A stretch of 64,000 nucleotides of DNA from Platerodrilus igneus (Eukaryota > Arthropoda > Insecta > Coleoptera > Lycidae): the NCBI GenBank assembly GCA_036346225.1, contig JARFIW010000905.1, positions 1,625,501-1,689,500 of the forward strand, given 5' to 3'. Below the pieces are notes generated by a model. The model ran no database searches, had not been told where the DNA came from, and was given only the letters and a program-made list of their open reading frames with translations. This document shows, piece after piece, positions 45,046 through 56,952 of this stretch (the first letter of the stretch is position 1; each line of letters opens with the position of its first letter). The translations under genes were made by a program, and so were the position numbers.

Positions 45046-45624
45046 TGAAAATAAAATAGACAAAACACTTAATAATCCCCTACTTCAATTTATATAGAAA
45101 AAGAATTAAACAAAACTATTACATTTCTAGATTTGTCGATTGAACCTAATGAAAAAAGAGAAATAACCACAAATTGGCATTATAAAGAAACATGGAATGG
45201 TCGATATCCTAATTTTAATTTTATTGTACCTGCCCAGTATAAACAAAATGTTATAGATAATCCAGTTGACAGAGCAATGCAATTTGCACACTATAAACAT
45301 AAACCAAAGAAAATTAAAAAAATTGAAAATATATTTAAAAAATAACAACTATCCTAAAGCGTGTTATAAACTCTTAATTAAAACAAAAATACATGTTATT
45401 TAATAATTCAGATAACAATAACAAAGAAAAAACGAAAATGATTTGGTTGTAATAGAATATGCACAGGGACTATCAGAAAGAATAAAAAAAGTTTAGAATC
45501 ACACAATATACAAATAGTACGCAAACCTAATAATTATTAAAAAACCTTTTTCACCTATTTAAATCCAAAAATAAAAAAAGAATAAAACTCATGCGATTTA
45601 CAAAATAAATTGCACTGATTGCCC

Positions 45625-45676
<52 letters not shown>

Positions 45677-46150
45677 ATACCTCCATAAGTGCATATATGA
45701 ACATAAATATTCTATCAAAACAAATAACAAAAAATGTACTGCTTTAGCAGCCCACTCAATAGATAAAATGCATCAATTTGATTTTAACAATATGGAGATT
45801 TTGGTTAGAGAGATAAATAACAAGAGAAGACATTATTTAGAAACCATACATATACAAAAATTCTCATTCGATTAATTTAAAGAACGATCAAAAAAACTTT
45901 ATACAATAATACTATAATTTAATAGTTTAAGTACATTACACCAAATATAGATACCATTTTGTTTGCTGATTATATATGTTATTACAACAGTTCATATAGT
46001 ATTAGATAGTAAGTTATCGCAAGATCACCTAAAATAGTTCATACATTTTAGAAATGTTTAAAATAAAATATTACTAGTTAAGTACGTTGCTAAATATTTC
46101 AAAATTAATATTTTATTCGTGTGGTTATCTATTTTTATTAATTAACAGTA
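45046..46150 (+). mobile_element. Penelope-like element 3' end, right arm
   Basis: Plus strand: the end of RT (ITFLDLSIEPNEK, WHYKETWNGRYPNFN, NVIDNPVDRAMQFAH, 45105-45345). A degraded linker and the GIY-YIG start YKINCTDCPG follow, with the (TA)n run 45630-45674 exactly where the YIG codons should be, then ALAAHSIDKMHQFDFNN and NKRRHYLETIHI (45740-45860). The 3' sequence 45885-46140 mirrors 44030-44290. Confidence 0.8.
45630..45674. repeat. (TA)n inside the GIY-YIG coding region
   Basis: Follows the codons for CPG; the TA run begins in the GGTATATAT that would encode the GIY motif. Confidence 0.9.
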
Positions 46151-46172
46151 AACAGTAAACAAACAGTTCAAG

Positions 46173-47692
46173 ATGGCCAAAACTAATGAGCTTTCTGATG
46201 ATACTGAGCCTAAAAGTTGTATTTATTGTGATAAAAGTGCTGTGAATAAATATCTACAGTGTAAAATTTGTAAAGATAGAGTTCATCTATCATGCAGTGG
46301 TAGAAAGGGTGCTGTTAGTTACCTATGTGATAAGTGCAATCACAAAAATTTCACCATATGTGCAACTAATGAGACTGCCCGGAATATTTTGGAATGTACT
46401 AATCATATCCATTGTGATGAAGTAATTAACTTTATAAAAAGTAATGAGTTTGAAAATATTGTTAGGGTTCTTGTTGAATCCAAAACTAAAGAATTGATGG
46501 ATGAATTGGCAGAATTAAAATTATTAATAAATGCTTTGAAAGATAGCAACACTGACCTTATAAGACTGTTATCGAAACCAAGTGATAAACATTTGCTTAG
46601 CCAGGTGTCAACAACTTTTATGCCAAATGATACTGTTACTTATGCATCAATTGCAAAAAAAGGAATAAATACTCAAGAGAAAAAGTTTTTAGTTTACCTG
46701 ATGCTATTATTTCTGAAAGTCCAGTTACTATTGCTACTGATAGGTCTGATGTACCTGCTTGCTCCCTGGATGATGATGTTAATCCTATTAATCAAATTAT
46801 CTCACACAAACAATTACATGAGGCACTTCATACTGTTAAAATGCAAGAAGTTATTGATCTTGCACCTATACCACATCTTAAAAAACCAGTCACTTATGAC
46901 TTTGTATCTAGTAAACTAGTTGATGATAATTTAATTTTAATTGTTAAACCAAAGAATAAACAGTCATCGGATCTTACTTTGGGTGATGTAAGCAAGGCTA
47001 TAATGCTTAATAAAATGTAAATTCGTATTAACTCTATCAGACATGGAATGGATGGTGTTGCAACATTCCATTATGCTGATAAAAATTATGCTGGACAGTT
47101 ACTTGATTTAATTAATACAAAACTTGCCGATAAATATGTAAGTCTTACTTCTAAAAGGATTAACCACAAAATAATTATTTTTGGTGGTTTTAAAGATGAA
47201 CTTCCATCTAACAATGATGAATTAAGTGATCATATTATTAGCATTAATGAAATGGACACAAATGTTACTGATTTCTGATGTAAAGTAGTCCGTAAAATTG
47301 ATGTTAAAAATAATCTCATTAATATTGTGGTTGAAGTTGATCCAATTACATTTAATGCAGTTATGATTGAAAGTAAACTATATATTGGTTTAAAGCGATG
47401 TACGATCAAGGAATCTTTCCATGTTAGAAGGTGCTTCAAATGCGCATCTATAGGTCACAATTCGAATGAGTGCAAGAATGACATTCCTGTCTGCTTATTA
47501 TGCGCTGAGGGCCATGACACTAAGTTGTGCACTGCTACTCAGCACAAATGCGGAAACTGTATTCGCTTTAACAATACCACTAAACAAACTAGGTCTATTT
47601 TGCATGCTGCATCTGATCCGCATTGCCCATCTTATATATTGGCTGTTGACAAATTGAAAAGTCGTACCAAGTATATCCAGATTCCGAAATAG
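46173..47692 (+). pseudogene. LINE ORF1 (Gag-like protein)
   Basis: The first frame (46173-46919) starts MAKTNELSDD and has a C4HC3-type finger CIYCDK...CKICKDRVHLSC...YLCDKC, a helical part and YASIAKKG. It leaves frame near 46680 (hydrophobic nonsense to 46919). The true path continues in another frame (PVTYDFVSSKLVDDN, ILIVKPKN) to a stop at 47018 (ataaaatgtaaat). Then come 47048-47278 and 47327-47692, with an RRM-like zone and knuckles CFKCASIGHNSNEC and CLLCAEGHDTKLC. RNA-binding chaperone by family. Confidence 0.8.
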
Positions 47693-47699
47693 CAATTAA

Positions 47700-48690
47700 G
47701 TAGAAGGAATATGCCAAAGAACAAGAACATCTCTTGGTGCTACTTCCAAAATGTCTGAGGCATTAGAAGTAAACTTATTCCTTTCTTTACAGCTGTCCAC
47801 GACTGTGAATATGATATTATTGCATTAGTGGAGACGTGGCTAACTGTTGATATAATGGATTCAGAAATTTTTCCTGAGCAGTATGTTGTATACAGATCAG
47901 ATCGTAACTATCATGACACTGGTCTCACACTGGGTGGTGTATCTTTGATTGCCATAAGGAATTGTTATTCATCACATCGCCTAGACTTAACTGTTATTAA
48001 GTGCAATTTGCCTGGTATTGATATTGTCGGATGTAAATGCAATATTAAGTTTAAATCTGTTTACATTTTTGTAATTTACATTCCACCGTCATACCTATTC
48101 GCATGCTGGAAATGTTACTGGAATACTTAGAGAAATATGCCTTGCATAAAGTTTTGATTTTGGGTGATTTTAATGTACCATTTTATAATAGTAAATGTTA
48201 CAAAGATGATAAAGCACGGTTACTTCAGAATTTTGAGCGATTTCTAGATGTGGTACAATACAACGGTATTGTTAATAGTAAAGGTAAATTACTAGATTTA
48301 ATTTTTTCTAACATTTCTTGTGATATTACTGAAGATCAGTCACCCTTAATTAAACCTGATATCTACCATCCACCTCTCCAGATACATCTAGCTGCTACAC
48401 TATCAAGTAGTAAATTCCCCCTTGGAGATGCTAAAACATATAATTTTAGGAAAGCCGATTATCTGAATTTGTATCAAGCTTTACTAATGACTAACTGGTC
48501 CTTTCTTGATAATTTTGTTAGCTCGAATAATGCCTGTAATGCATTCTATGATACATTATTGGGTCTTCTTGATAAATACGTCCCTTTATATAAACCCAAT
48601 AGGCATAACTTTCCAAAATGGTTCACACCAGAAATGATTAGTCTAATTAGACAGAAAAATACTGCTTTCAGAAAGCACAAACGCTAGGGT
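47700..48690 (+). pseudogene. LINE ORF2 endonuclease domain
   Basis: Frames 47828-48130 and 48103-48687: DIIALVETWL (catalytic Glu), YRSDRN, LGGVSLIAI, a frame change near 48100, LILGDFNVPF (Asp/Asn) and LLDLIFSN, then PDIYHPPLQI in place of the usual SDHxP motif. A stop interrupts the start (QNV stop GIRSK at about 47758). Confidence 0.8.
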
Positions 48691-50538
48691 ACTGTTTATT
48701 ATTCCTTTGAATTTAAGAGGTTACGCGCTTTGTCCAAAAGTCTGATCCTGAAGTCGCATAGTAATTATGTCCGACAAATGGAGCATAAACTTAGGGATGA
48801 TCCTAAATCATTTTGGTCCTTTATTTGTACTAAACGTGCTAAATCCCGTATACCAGCCAAGTTATTCTATGAAGATCATTTTTATGATACCCCTGAGTCA
48901 ATTGTTGAAGCTTTTAGAAGTTATTTCAGCAGAGTTTATATACCTCGTGTAAACCCGTATATCATAAGTTGTGAGGGTGTAAATGCAAGGACTGACTTAA
49001 ATTTGAATTTAAAAGATATTTCTGCTTCTGAGATTGAGCTTTGCATGCGTAAATTAAAGAACACATTCACATCAGGAAATGATCAAATTCCTTCTTTTCT
49101 AATTAGAGATTGTGCAGGAGTGTTAGCTTACCCGTTATTATTAATCTTCAATTTATCACTTAAAACTTCTTCTTTTCCTGCAAAATGGAAATCTTCTTTA
49201 ATTTGTCCAGTTCTGAAAGAAGGTGACTCAGCGTATATTACAAATTACCGTCCTATATCAATTTTGTCCAACTTCTGCAAAATTTTTGAGATGATCCTTT
49301 TCACTCATATTTTCTCAGCCGTTAAACATACCATTTCCCCATCTCAGCATGGATTTTTTTCTAAGAGGTCGACGACAACTAATCTGTTACATATTACCCA
49401 ACTCATCTCTGAAACTTTGGATGCTAATGGTCAGATAGATGTAATATACACCGATATATCTAAAGCCTTTGACCATATCAATCACTCTATCTTGTTATCC
49501 AAATTATATTCCTTTGAGTTCAGTTCTACGCTAATAAAATTTTTTGGCTCTTATTTAGAAGAACGTATCCAGTATGTAACTTATATTGGTTTTAAATGTA
49601 AATCTTTTCTTGCAAGTTCGGGTGTTCCGCAAGGTTCCAACCTGGGATCCCTCTTATTTCTTATTTTCTTTAATGATGTGGTTGAGAATATCAGTTGTGG
49701 TAAACTACTATATGCTGTTGATCTGAAACTGTTTTTACAGATTCACTCGCTAGAGGATTTTCATAAATTACAAGTACAGATGCATCAGTTAACTGTTTGG
49801 TGCAACAGTAATATGTTAAATCTTAACCCTAATAAATGCCACGTTGTTACGTATACCAGAAAATTAAAATCTACTGTTTTCACATACTGCATTGAATCAC
49901 ATATTCTACAGAGGAATTATTAGACTAGTGATCTGGGAGTTTTATTTGACTCGTCACTTACATTTACCCCTCATATCAACAAAACTGTTAGTGGATCTTT
50001 CAAGATATTAGGGTTTATTATAAGACATTGCAAAAATTTTTCAAGTATTGAGGTTTTGAAAATCTTATATCTAACACTAGTCCGGTCTAAACTAGAATAT
50101 TGCTGCATTATTTGGTCTCCACTTTATGAGTGCCACAAAGCACTGATTGAGTCTGTCCAGAGGAAATTTCTTAAGTTTCTTTATTGAAAAGCTGAAGGCA
50201 TATATCCTGTACAAGGTTATAGTCAAGATTTGCTTTTGAATAAGTTTCAGCTATCCTCCTTGGATACACGTAGAAAAGTTATAGGACTGACTTTTTTTTA
50301 TAATTTACTCCATGATAAAATCGATTCAGCTGAACTTGTCTCCTTCATCAAATATCATGCATCCCGAACAGTATCTAGACATTCTTGCACATTTTACATA
50401 CCTACTGCTAGAACAAATTTACTTTGTAAATCGCCTATTTACGTGATGTGTTCTAATTTTAATAGTATTAGTCATAGTTGTGATATAAATTTTAATTCAT
50501 TAAATTATATCTTAGGAGTGTTTAATTTGTTAAAGTAG
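48690..50538 (+). pseudogene. LINE ORF2 reverse transcriptase and C-terminus
   Basis: The frame 48730-49923 is open for 397 codons: SGNDQIPSFLIRD, WKSSLICPVLKEGD, NYRPISILSNFCKIFE, PSQHGFFSKRSTTTNLL, YTDISKAFDHINH and SSGVPQGSNLGSLLF. The catalytic box reads YAVD (49711-49722), where YADD is required, so the enzyme is dead even if frames were intact. After stops at 49921 and 50185 the C-terminus continues (ILKILYLTLVRSKLEYC; 50230-50538). Confidence 0.85.
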
Positions 50539-50610
50539 GATTGCATGCGTATAATTTTATTTTTTTTTGTATTGTTTCCTGTAATTAGGTTCTTATCTGT
50601 TGCAAATGTT

Positions 50611-50636
50611 TAAATAAATAAATAAATAAATAAATT
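50611..50636 (+). repeat. (TAAA)n 3' tail of the LINE
   Basis: taaataaataaataaataaa marks the LINE 3' end. Confidence 0.9.
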
Positions 50637-50883
50637 ATTGACAATCCTCACTTAACATTGTTCTGAATTTTTACTCATGATCTTTCTGGTAAGTATTTAT
50701 TTAGAAAATAATATAATAAACAGGTAATATTTTTAGAATAATTTTGAAAATGATCAATGAAACGAAAACGCGTCAGCTGTAAATTTTATCCTGGTTTATT
50801 GTTTTTGTTAATAAGTTTTTACTGACCAAGATACAAGAATTTATATTAATATATTATAACATATGGTCAAGAAAATAAACAAT

Positions 50884-50938
<55 letters not shown>

Positions 50939-51555
50939 CGCTGTTCTGGCAAGTAATGCCTATCTAATTAAATTAATTATATGGTTAGCTGCAAATATAT
51001 CTGTATTCATGTTCACTTTAATAAACAATCTATGACTGAATTTCTACTTTTGAAATACAATATAGCAGCAGTACAAATCTTTCTTAAAATTTTCGTCTCT
51101 TAAGTTTCTGAAGCATGCATAACTTTTACATTTCTGGGAAAATATTGTCATTAAGTGCTACAGAAACGATATGCTGCTTAAACTCAATTACAGATATAAT
51201 TAGCTTGCCATATTTGTCGTATTTTAATACTTAATACATACTATATAAAAAATTAATTAAATTAAAATATGTATGTTATATTGTTAAATAATAATAAATA
51301 AATAAATTATTGACAAACCTCACTTAACATTGTTCTGAATTTTTACTCATGATCTTTCTGGTATGTATTTATTTAGAAAATAATATAATAAACAGGTAAT
51401 ATTTTTAGAATAATTTTGAAAATGATCAATGAAACGGAAACGCGTCAGCTGTAAATTTTATCCTGGTTTATTGTTTTTGTTAATAAGTTTTTACTGACCA
51501 AGATACAAGAATTTATATTAATATATTATAACATATGGTCAAGAAAATAAACAAT

Positions 51556-51602
<47 letters not shown>

Positions 51603-51953
51603 CGCTGTTCTGGCAAGTAATGCCTATCTAATTAAATTAATTATATGGTTAGCTGCAAATATATCTGTATTCATGTTCACTTTAATAAACAATCTATGAC
51701 TGAATTTCTACTTTTGAAATACAATATAGCAGCAGTACAAATCTTTCTTAAAATTTTCGTCTCTTAAGTTTCTGAAGCATGCATAACTTTTACATTTCTG
51801 GGAAAATATTGTCATTAAGTGCTACAGAAACTATATGCTGCTTAAACTCAATTACAGATATAATTAGCTTGCCATATTTGTCGTATTTTAATACTTAATA
51901 CATACTATATAAAAAATTAATTAAATTAAAATATGTATGTTATATTGTTACTG
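50625..51953. repeat. 672-bp tandem duplication
   Basis: attattgacaa(t/a)cctcacttaacattg at 50635 and 51307 starts two nearly identical units. They differ by a few substitutions and by the length of the (TA)n inside (50888-50934 versus 51559-51598). Each contains a Penelope-type tail (GATCAATGAAACG, GCGTCAGCTGTAAAT). A second TAAATAAATAAA copy at the junction suggests slippage or unequal exchange at the LINE tail. Confidence 0.95.
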
Positions 51954-52320
51954 GCAGTTATACCCACTTTGGCAAAACACAAAAAATGCCAATTTTGTGC
52001 ATAATTCAATTTCAAGTTTAGATATTGTATGTATCTTTGGTTGCTATTTCTTTATTGCAAATGTATAACTCCTAAATTAATTCCAATAGATATAAAAAAG
52101 TTATCAATATTTCTTAGTAATTACAATAATCTACATTTAAATTTATGAATACACAAATAATCGCAATTTTAAAAAGTTAGCATTCTTGTACATTATCAAT
52201 CATTTGTCAAACATTTAGTTGTACTTAAAATTTGTAACTATTGATTTCAGAAATTGTGAATGAATTTTCAACAAATACTATTTAAAATGATATATAACAT
52301 ACAAGAGTAATATTCGCAAT
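51954..52320. other. AT-rich; 3' flank of the minus-strand host gene
   Basis: No coding seen; expected to hold the 3' UTR of the gene ending at 52321. Confidence 0.45.
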
Positions 52321-53400
52321 CTATGAATTACTTAAACGTTTCATTTCCTTGCGAACTTTATCAAGAATCCCTAACATCTGTTTATACTTACCAGTTGAAT
52401 TGGGTAAATTTTCAAAATTTATAACATCTGAAATATTTTTTTGAAAGTTTTCTTGTTTCGGTAATCTAGAGTAAGGTGAAATGCTTGCAATAATAGGTGT
52501 ACCTAATATTGTAGATTTAATATGAGTGTTCGATGCATCTGATGTCTGAGTAATATCAACAGCTTTAAAGCTACCTTCATTAGTTTCTTCAGATTGTATG
52601 CTTGCAATAATAGGTGTACCTAATATTGTAGATTTAATATGAGTGTTCGATGCATCTGATGTCTGAGTAATATCAACAGCTTTAAAGCTACCTTCATTAG
52701 TTTCTTCAGATTGTATGCTTGCAATAATAGGTGTACCTAATATTGTAGATTTAATATGAGTGTTCGATGCATCTGATGTCTGAGTAATATCAACAGCTTT
52801 AAAGCTACCTTCATTAGTTTCTTCAGATTGTATGCTTGCAATAATAGGTGTACCTAATATTGTAGATTTAATATGAGTGTTCGATGCATCTGATGTCTGA
52901 GTAATATCAACAGCTTTAAAGCTACCTTCATTAGTTTCTTCAGATTGTATGCTTGCAATAATAGGTGTACCTAATATTGTAGATTTAATATGGGTGTTCG
53001 ATGCATCTGATGTCTGAGTAATATCAACAGCTTTAAAGCTACCTTCATTGGTTTCTTCAGATTGTTGTTCCATTAATGTAGTATCACTTACACTACTAGC
53101 ATCAGTTGTTTCAATTAATTCCGATATTAATTTTTGTTTTTCATTTTCTAATTCATTCAGTGTAGGTGAGGAAGATGGACCAGGGTGCAGTGAACTATCA
53201 CTTTGACTAGTCTGAAATCAATATTATAAAAAAGATATAATCAATTAATACTAAACCTTTGATGAAGATGGTTTGACAAGATCCCTATTACTTGATTCCA
53301 AATCCTCTCTTGCTTTTTGAGTCAATTTATGGAAATACGTTAACATGTTTTGTTTATTGCATGATTTAGAATATGGAGGACAATCCTCAGCCAAATAGTT
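52321..53400 (-). CDS. Last two exons of a host gene with five 39-aa repeats (possible ZCCHC8 relative)
   Basis: Exon A 53400-53257 (48 codons, NYLAEDCPPYSK...) and exon B 53211-52321 (296 codons and stop) have proper acceptors (TTTGCAG, TGATTTCAG), a GT donor and a 45-nt phase-0 intron; no stop or shift. Exon B starts with a Ser-rich, then acidic part (HPGPSSSPTLNELENEKQKL). It then has five 39-residue repeats (IQSEETNEGSFKAVDITQTS plus 19 more; DNA period exactly 117 bp, 52481-53065) and a tail SPYSRLPKQENF, VINFENLPNSTGKYKQMLGI, KVRKEMKRL. The FENLPNSTGKY block resembles the conserved C-terminus of ZCCHC8, the CCHC scaffold of the nuclear exosome targeting complex; this is recollection and no CCHC finger is in the window. 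Upstream exons are not found; the flanking intron holds a long LTR. Confidence 0.7.
52481..53065 (-). repeat. Five coding 117-bp repeats
   Basis: atgcttgcaataatagg at 52481, 52598, 52715, 52832 and 52949; only one or two substitutions between copies (e.g. tatgagtg versus tatgggtg near 52990). In frame throughout. Confidence 0.97.
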
Positions 53401-53565
53401 CTGCAAATAATGTTAAATATATATATTGCTATGTTAATATGGCTATTTAAGGTTATATAAGGTCACAAGAGAGGAATACCTCATATAAATATCATAAAAA
53501 TCACGAAAACCAAACATTTAAATCATAAAATGTACATAATTCATGCATTATGCAAAAGCAAATAC

Positions 53566-55350
53566 AAATCACCCTGTATAAAATCAATAACAAGATACAA
53601 TTAATTAAAAGAAGCTCATTCCGAATAACTTCCCTACATTCATTAAAATAAATAATTTCAGAAGCAATCCAATCATTTTTAGAACAATTAAACCGTTCGT
53701 TAGCTTAAAAACAAATACAAATTAGACATATTTGAAGAAAAGTAACCGTGAAATAAAATTTCCTTTCAATCTAAACGTAGTTGCGTAAAAAAATCAATAA
53801 CGGGTGTAATTTATACCAGTTTGTATAGACAAACATCTAAAAACAAGCATATTTCATAAAGTATAGATATTTGAGGCAATGGAGTTCGTGCAGTTTGGAA
53901 CGTATATAAAATACCATGCTTAATAAAACATGCATATGTAAATAAAGTATGGATATTAGAGCGACGGAGTACATGCAATTTAAAACATACACAAAATACC
54001 GTTACTCAAATTCCTTTAGAAAATTGCGATATACGTGCAGTTCGCAATGCACATATTAGACCCGCTAAAATACAACACCTTGCAGATAAGTAATTGAAAC
54101 ATCTTTTTCACGGATGAACAACTGATAGCGTTCGGTCATCCAATAAGAATGCATGGAAGATTCGGAAAGGAATTAGATTCTATAAAACTGGCAAAACAGA
54201 TGGAGGAGCATCATTTAATAATTCACATGCTGACTGTGCTAGTTGAAAGAAAATTATTACGTGAATAAAATTTAGTGAAAGTTAAAATTTATAATTTCAG
54301 GTGGTAGAAACAGTCACGTGCGTATTGAAATAAATTTATATAGAATTTTGCCATTGATATAAACGTAAATCTAGAAATAGTTAATATAAATAAAATCTTT
54401 GCAATTTATTAATTTAGGGCTCCAAGTAATACTCCAAGTTATGGGTAAACGACTCCAAATTGAAGGTAAACGACTCAAAGTAATACTCTAGGTCACTGGG
54501 TAATCCAAATTACAATGTTAATACACTAGTTCAATGGTTAAATACTCTAACAAATGGTTAAAATACCCTAAATACTGGGATTAATACTTCAAATCATTAG
54601 ACAAACGACTCCAAGTAGCTGGCAAATATTTCAAAGTACTGGATTAACATGCTAAGTTGCTGGTTAACGACTCTAAGCTACTGAACAAACGATCGATTTG
54701 GATCAGGAAGCTACAACAAGAAGAAACAGAAGAAATATAAGGTTAGAATTATTTATGCAATTTATACCATGTTGCATTTATAATCTTGCATAATTTGTTT
54801 ATTCAGAAGTGATCTTGAAAGTTGCATGTGATTAAAGTAATTTTGTGTAAAAGGTCAACAAAATTTGGTTGGTACGTAGAATTGTGTCTAAGAAAGGGAA
54901 TATTTTTTTGAACGTTCAACGAAACTATTCATGGTAAGATACAATTGTTTTTGCTGGCTTTAATTGCTATAAAAAGGTGTAAATAAAAGATATAATCTTC
55001 GTAAAGAGCTAATTCGATAGAAATATTTATTGTAATTTTGATTTGAAAGTTCTATAAAAGGTAAATGATATTAAAAAGGATAGATTTGTAAATTGCAATT
55101 TTATATAGTTCATTATATAATTTATGGTAAATTTAGTTTGTCTTATTTGGAGGTATTGAGTGTTGGAAATGAGTGAGTAACAATTCTCTATCATCATATT
55201 GTCGTTCACTCTGAGCGGGTATCACTGAGATAGTCGAGGCATAAATTTAATTGTGTTAATTTTAAATTAAAGACACAGAGAGGTGGCAATCTGTAGGCAA
55301 TAGATCGATGTACATCTGGCAAAGGGTGATATCGTAGCAATATGTTGTTA
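53566..55350 (+). repeat. Long-LTR family copy in the host-gene intron, plus orientation
   Basis: Starts aaatcaccctgtataaa (inverse of the Gypsy-2 LTR right part tttatacagggtgattaaaa). It has the TATA-like ctataaaac (54179), a zone of degenerate repeats gactccaagtaa..ggtaaac (54410-54700), tttttgaacgttcaac (54906), tttttgctggcttt (54947) and aaagacacagagagg (55268). No internal coding sequence. The antisense frame 55027-55209 is chance. The right edge is uncertain. Confidence 0.6.
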
Positions 55351-55748
55351 GCATAATGTGTAATTTTCGTGCTCCTAAATTTAAAGTAAAATGCATAATA
55401 ATAGTGTGGATAAATATATTTGTCAACAACTAATTTACTTATGAGTCTAATTCAAACAATTTGATTAACAATTCTCTTTCAGTATACATTAAATATTTGC
55501 ATGTGGAAGTATAACATAACCAATAAGCATAGACCGCATGGTGGTGCAATTTCTGTTTGTAGTAAAAGTGATCATCAACAAATACAATTGCATGTAAAGT
55601 AAAAGTACTGATCTTTGCACCGTAAAATACATACATATTTTCGCTGTTGTGGGGTGAAATAAAACAGCCTGAAATCTCAACATTCCTAACCTTAAAGTGG
55701 TTCATAAGTTAATTACTCGAATAACCAAAGGAAAATATTTATTTAACT
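55351..55748. other. Short intervening region
   Basis: A minus-strand open stretch (55439-55705, about 88 codons) overlaps a second open frame; neither has a recognisable motif. It may be a piece of the host gene or a LINE; not called. Confidence 0.3.
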
Positions 55749-56513
55749 ATGCCAACCCAATGTGGAAAATGCGAGGAACAAGTGGTTGTGCAGAAGGATA
55801 AGTTACAGTTATGTGATTCATGTCGAATGGTAGTACATGATGCTTGTTCCTCGCTTACAAGTGCTGAGAAGAAGGTTATAGACCTAAAAACTAGAACTAT
55901 GATATATTTCTGTGAAGAATGTATTTCTGTTTTTAAGCAAGCCCCGGCTATAATAAAAAAGTTGGATAATGTGCTTAAATTAAATGACGATTTGTGGCAA
56001 ACTAACGAGTTACTGGTGCAACAATATACTCAACTCGGAAGCGAAGTGGATAAACAAGAACAGTATACTCGTCCAAACAGCTTGCGATTATTTGGCATTG
56101 CTGAAAAATCAGGAGAGCAGATTGAAGAAATGATCATCTCTCTGATAAAGAATCGATTGAAACTTGATGATGTTACGCTAAAAGATATTGATATATACCA
56201 TGGAATGGGAGCAATTAACAAAGAAAAAACCAAATGTATAATAATTAAATTTACTACATATTGCATGAGACAGCTAGCCTATAAAGTAAAAAAATGCCTT
56301 AAAGGAACAGGTATAATAATGTCGAAAGATTTGACTAGAATTCATTTAGGTCTTTTTAAAAAAGCCAAGCAAAACTTCCAAGAAGTATGGACACTTGATG
56401 GAAATATCTTTTTAAAAACGCAAAATGAAGTAGTCAAAATCAACACAGAAGATCAACCGAATAATATCATCGCCAAGAAAAAGCTATTATCTCACCCGTG
56501 TACCGAAATCTGA
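55749..56513 (+). CDS. LINE ORF1 protein (254 aa), intact frame
   Basis: MPTQCGKCEE starts a PHD-like finger: CGKC...CDSC...HDAC...CEEC within residues 4-58. Then a coiled coil (~65-105) and an RRM-like domain: NSLRLFGIAEKSGEQIEEMI, DIDIYHGMGAINKEKTKCII and GIIMSKDLTR, as in L1-type/transposase-22-like ORF1 proteins. Family role: RNA binding and nucleic-acid chaperone in the retrotransposition particle. It has no stop or shift, in contrast to ORF2. About 440 bp of non-coding, AT-rich sequence separates it from ORF2. Confidence 0.8.
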   Translation: MPTQCGKCEEQVVVQKDKLQLCDSCRMVVHDACSSLTSAEKKVIDLKTRTMIYFCEECISVFKQAPAIIKKLDNVLKLNDDLWQTNELLVQQYTQLGSEVDKQEQYTRPNSLRLFGIAEKSGEQIEEMIISLIKNRLKLDDVTLKDIDIYHGMGAINKEKTKCIIIKFTTYCMRQLAYKVKKCLKGTGIIMSKDLTRIHLGLFKKAKQNFQEVWTLDGNIFLKTQNEVVKINTEDQPNNIIAKKKLLSHPCTEI

Positions 56514-56952
56514 TTATTAATCATGGTAACAATTTATTATTAAATCGAATTTAAGTACATAATTGATTTCTTACCTATTTTTTTTTATTATTTTTTAACA
56601 TTTTCAAGATATGAATTTTTATACTTTAAAGAGTTAAATTGAGTTAATTAGTAGTAGTAATATTACCTATTATACTACTATTATGTTTGAAATGGACCAT
56701 TCGAAATTAAATTAAATTAGTTTCTTGTAGCTGGTGATAATTTAAACTTTTTTATTTGAACATTTATAAAAACATTTTACCGAGCATAAATATTTATTCT
56801 AATTAATTACTTCTTTCTGTTAAGGTACTAACTTTGTATATAATATTAGAAGTATCATTATAATATTATTCTATATGGAAAGCATACAATATATGGAAGA
56901 ACTAGATAATAATATCCAAAATTTTGATAACAATTATTAAGTTGATTTAGAC

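Larger units (their letters stand above)
46160..50640 (+). mobile_element. Jockey-like LINE, nearly full length
   Basis: ORF1 with a PHD-like finger and CCHC knuckles, ORF2 with endonuclease and RT, and a (TAAA)n 3' tail at 50611-50636. It is inserted at the end of the Penelope right arm. Broken by about six frame changes or stops. Confidence 0.9.

Noticed and set aside
55439..55705. Minus-strand 88-codon gene
   Set aside because: A second frame is open over the same stretch, there is no recognisable motif and no splice context; left uncalled.
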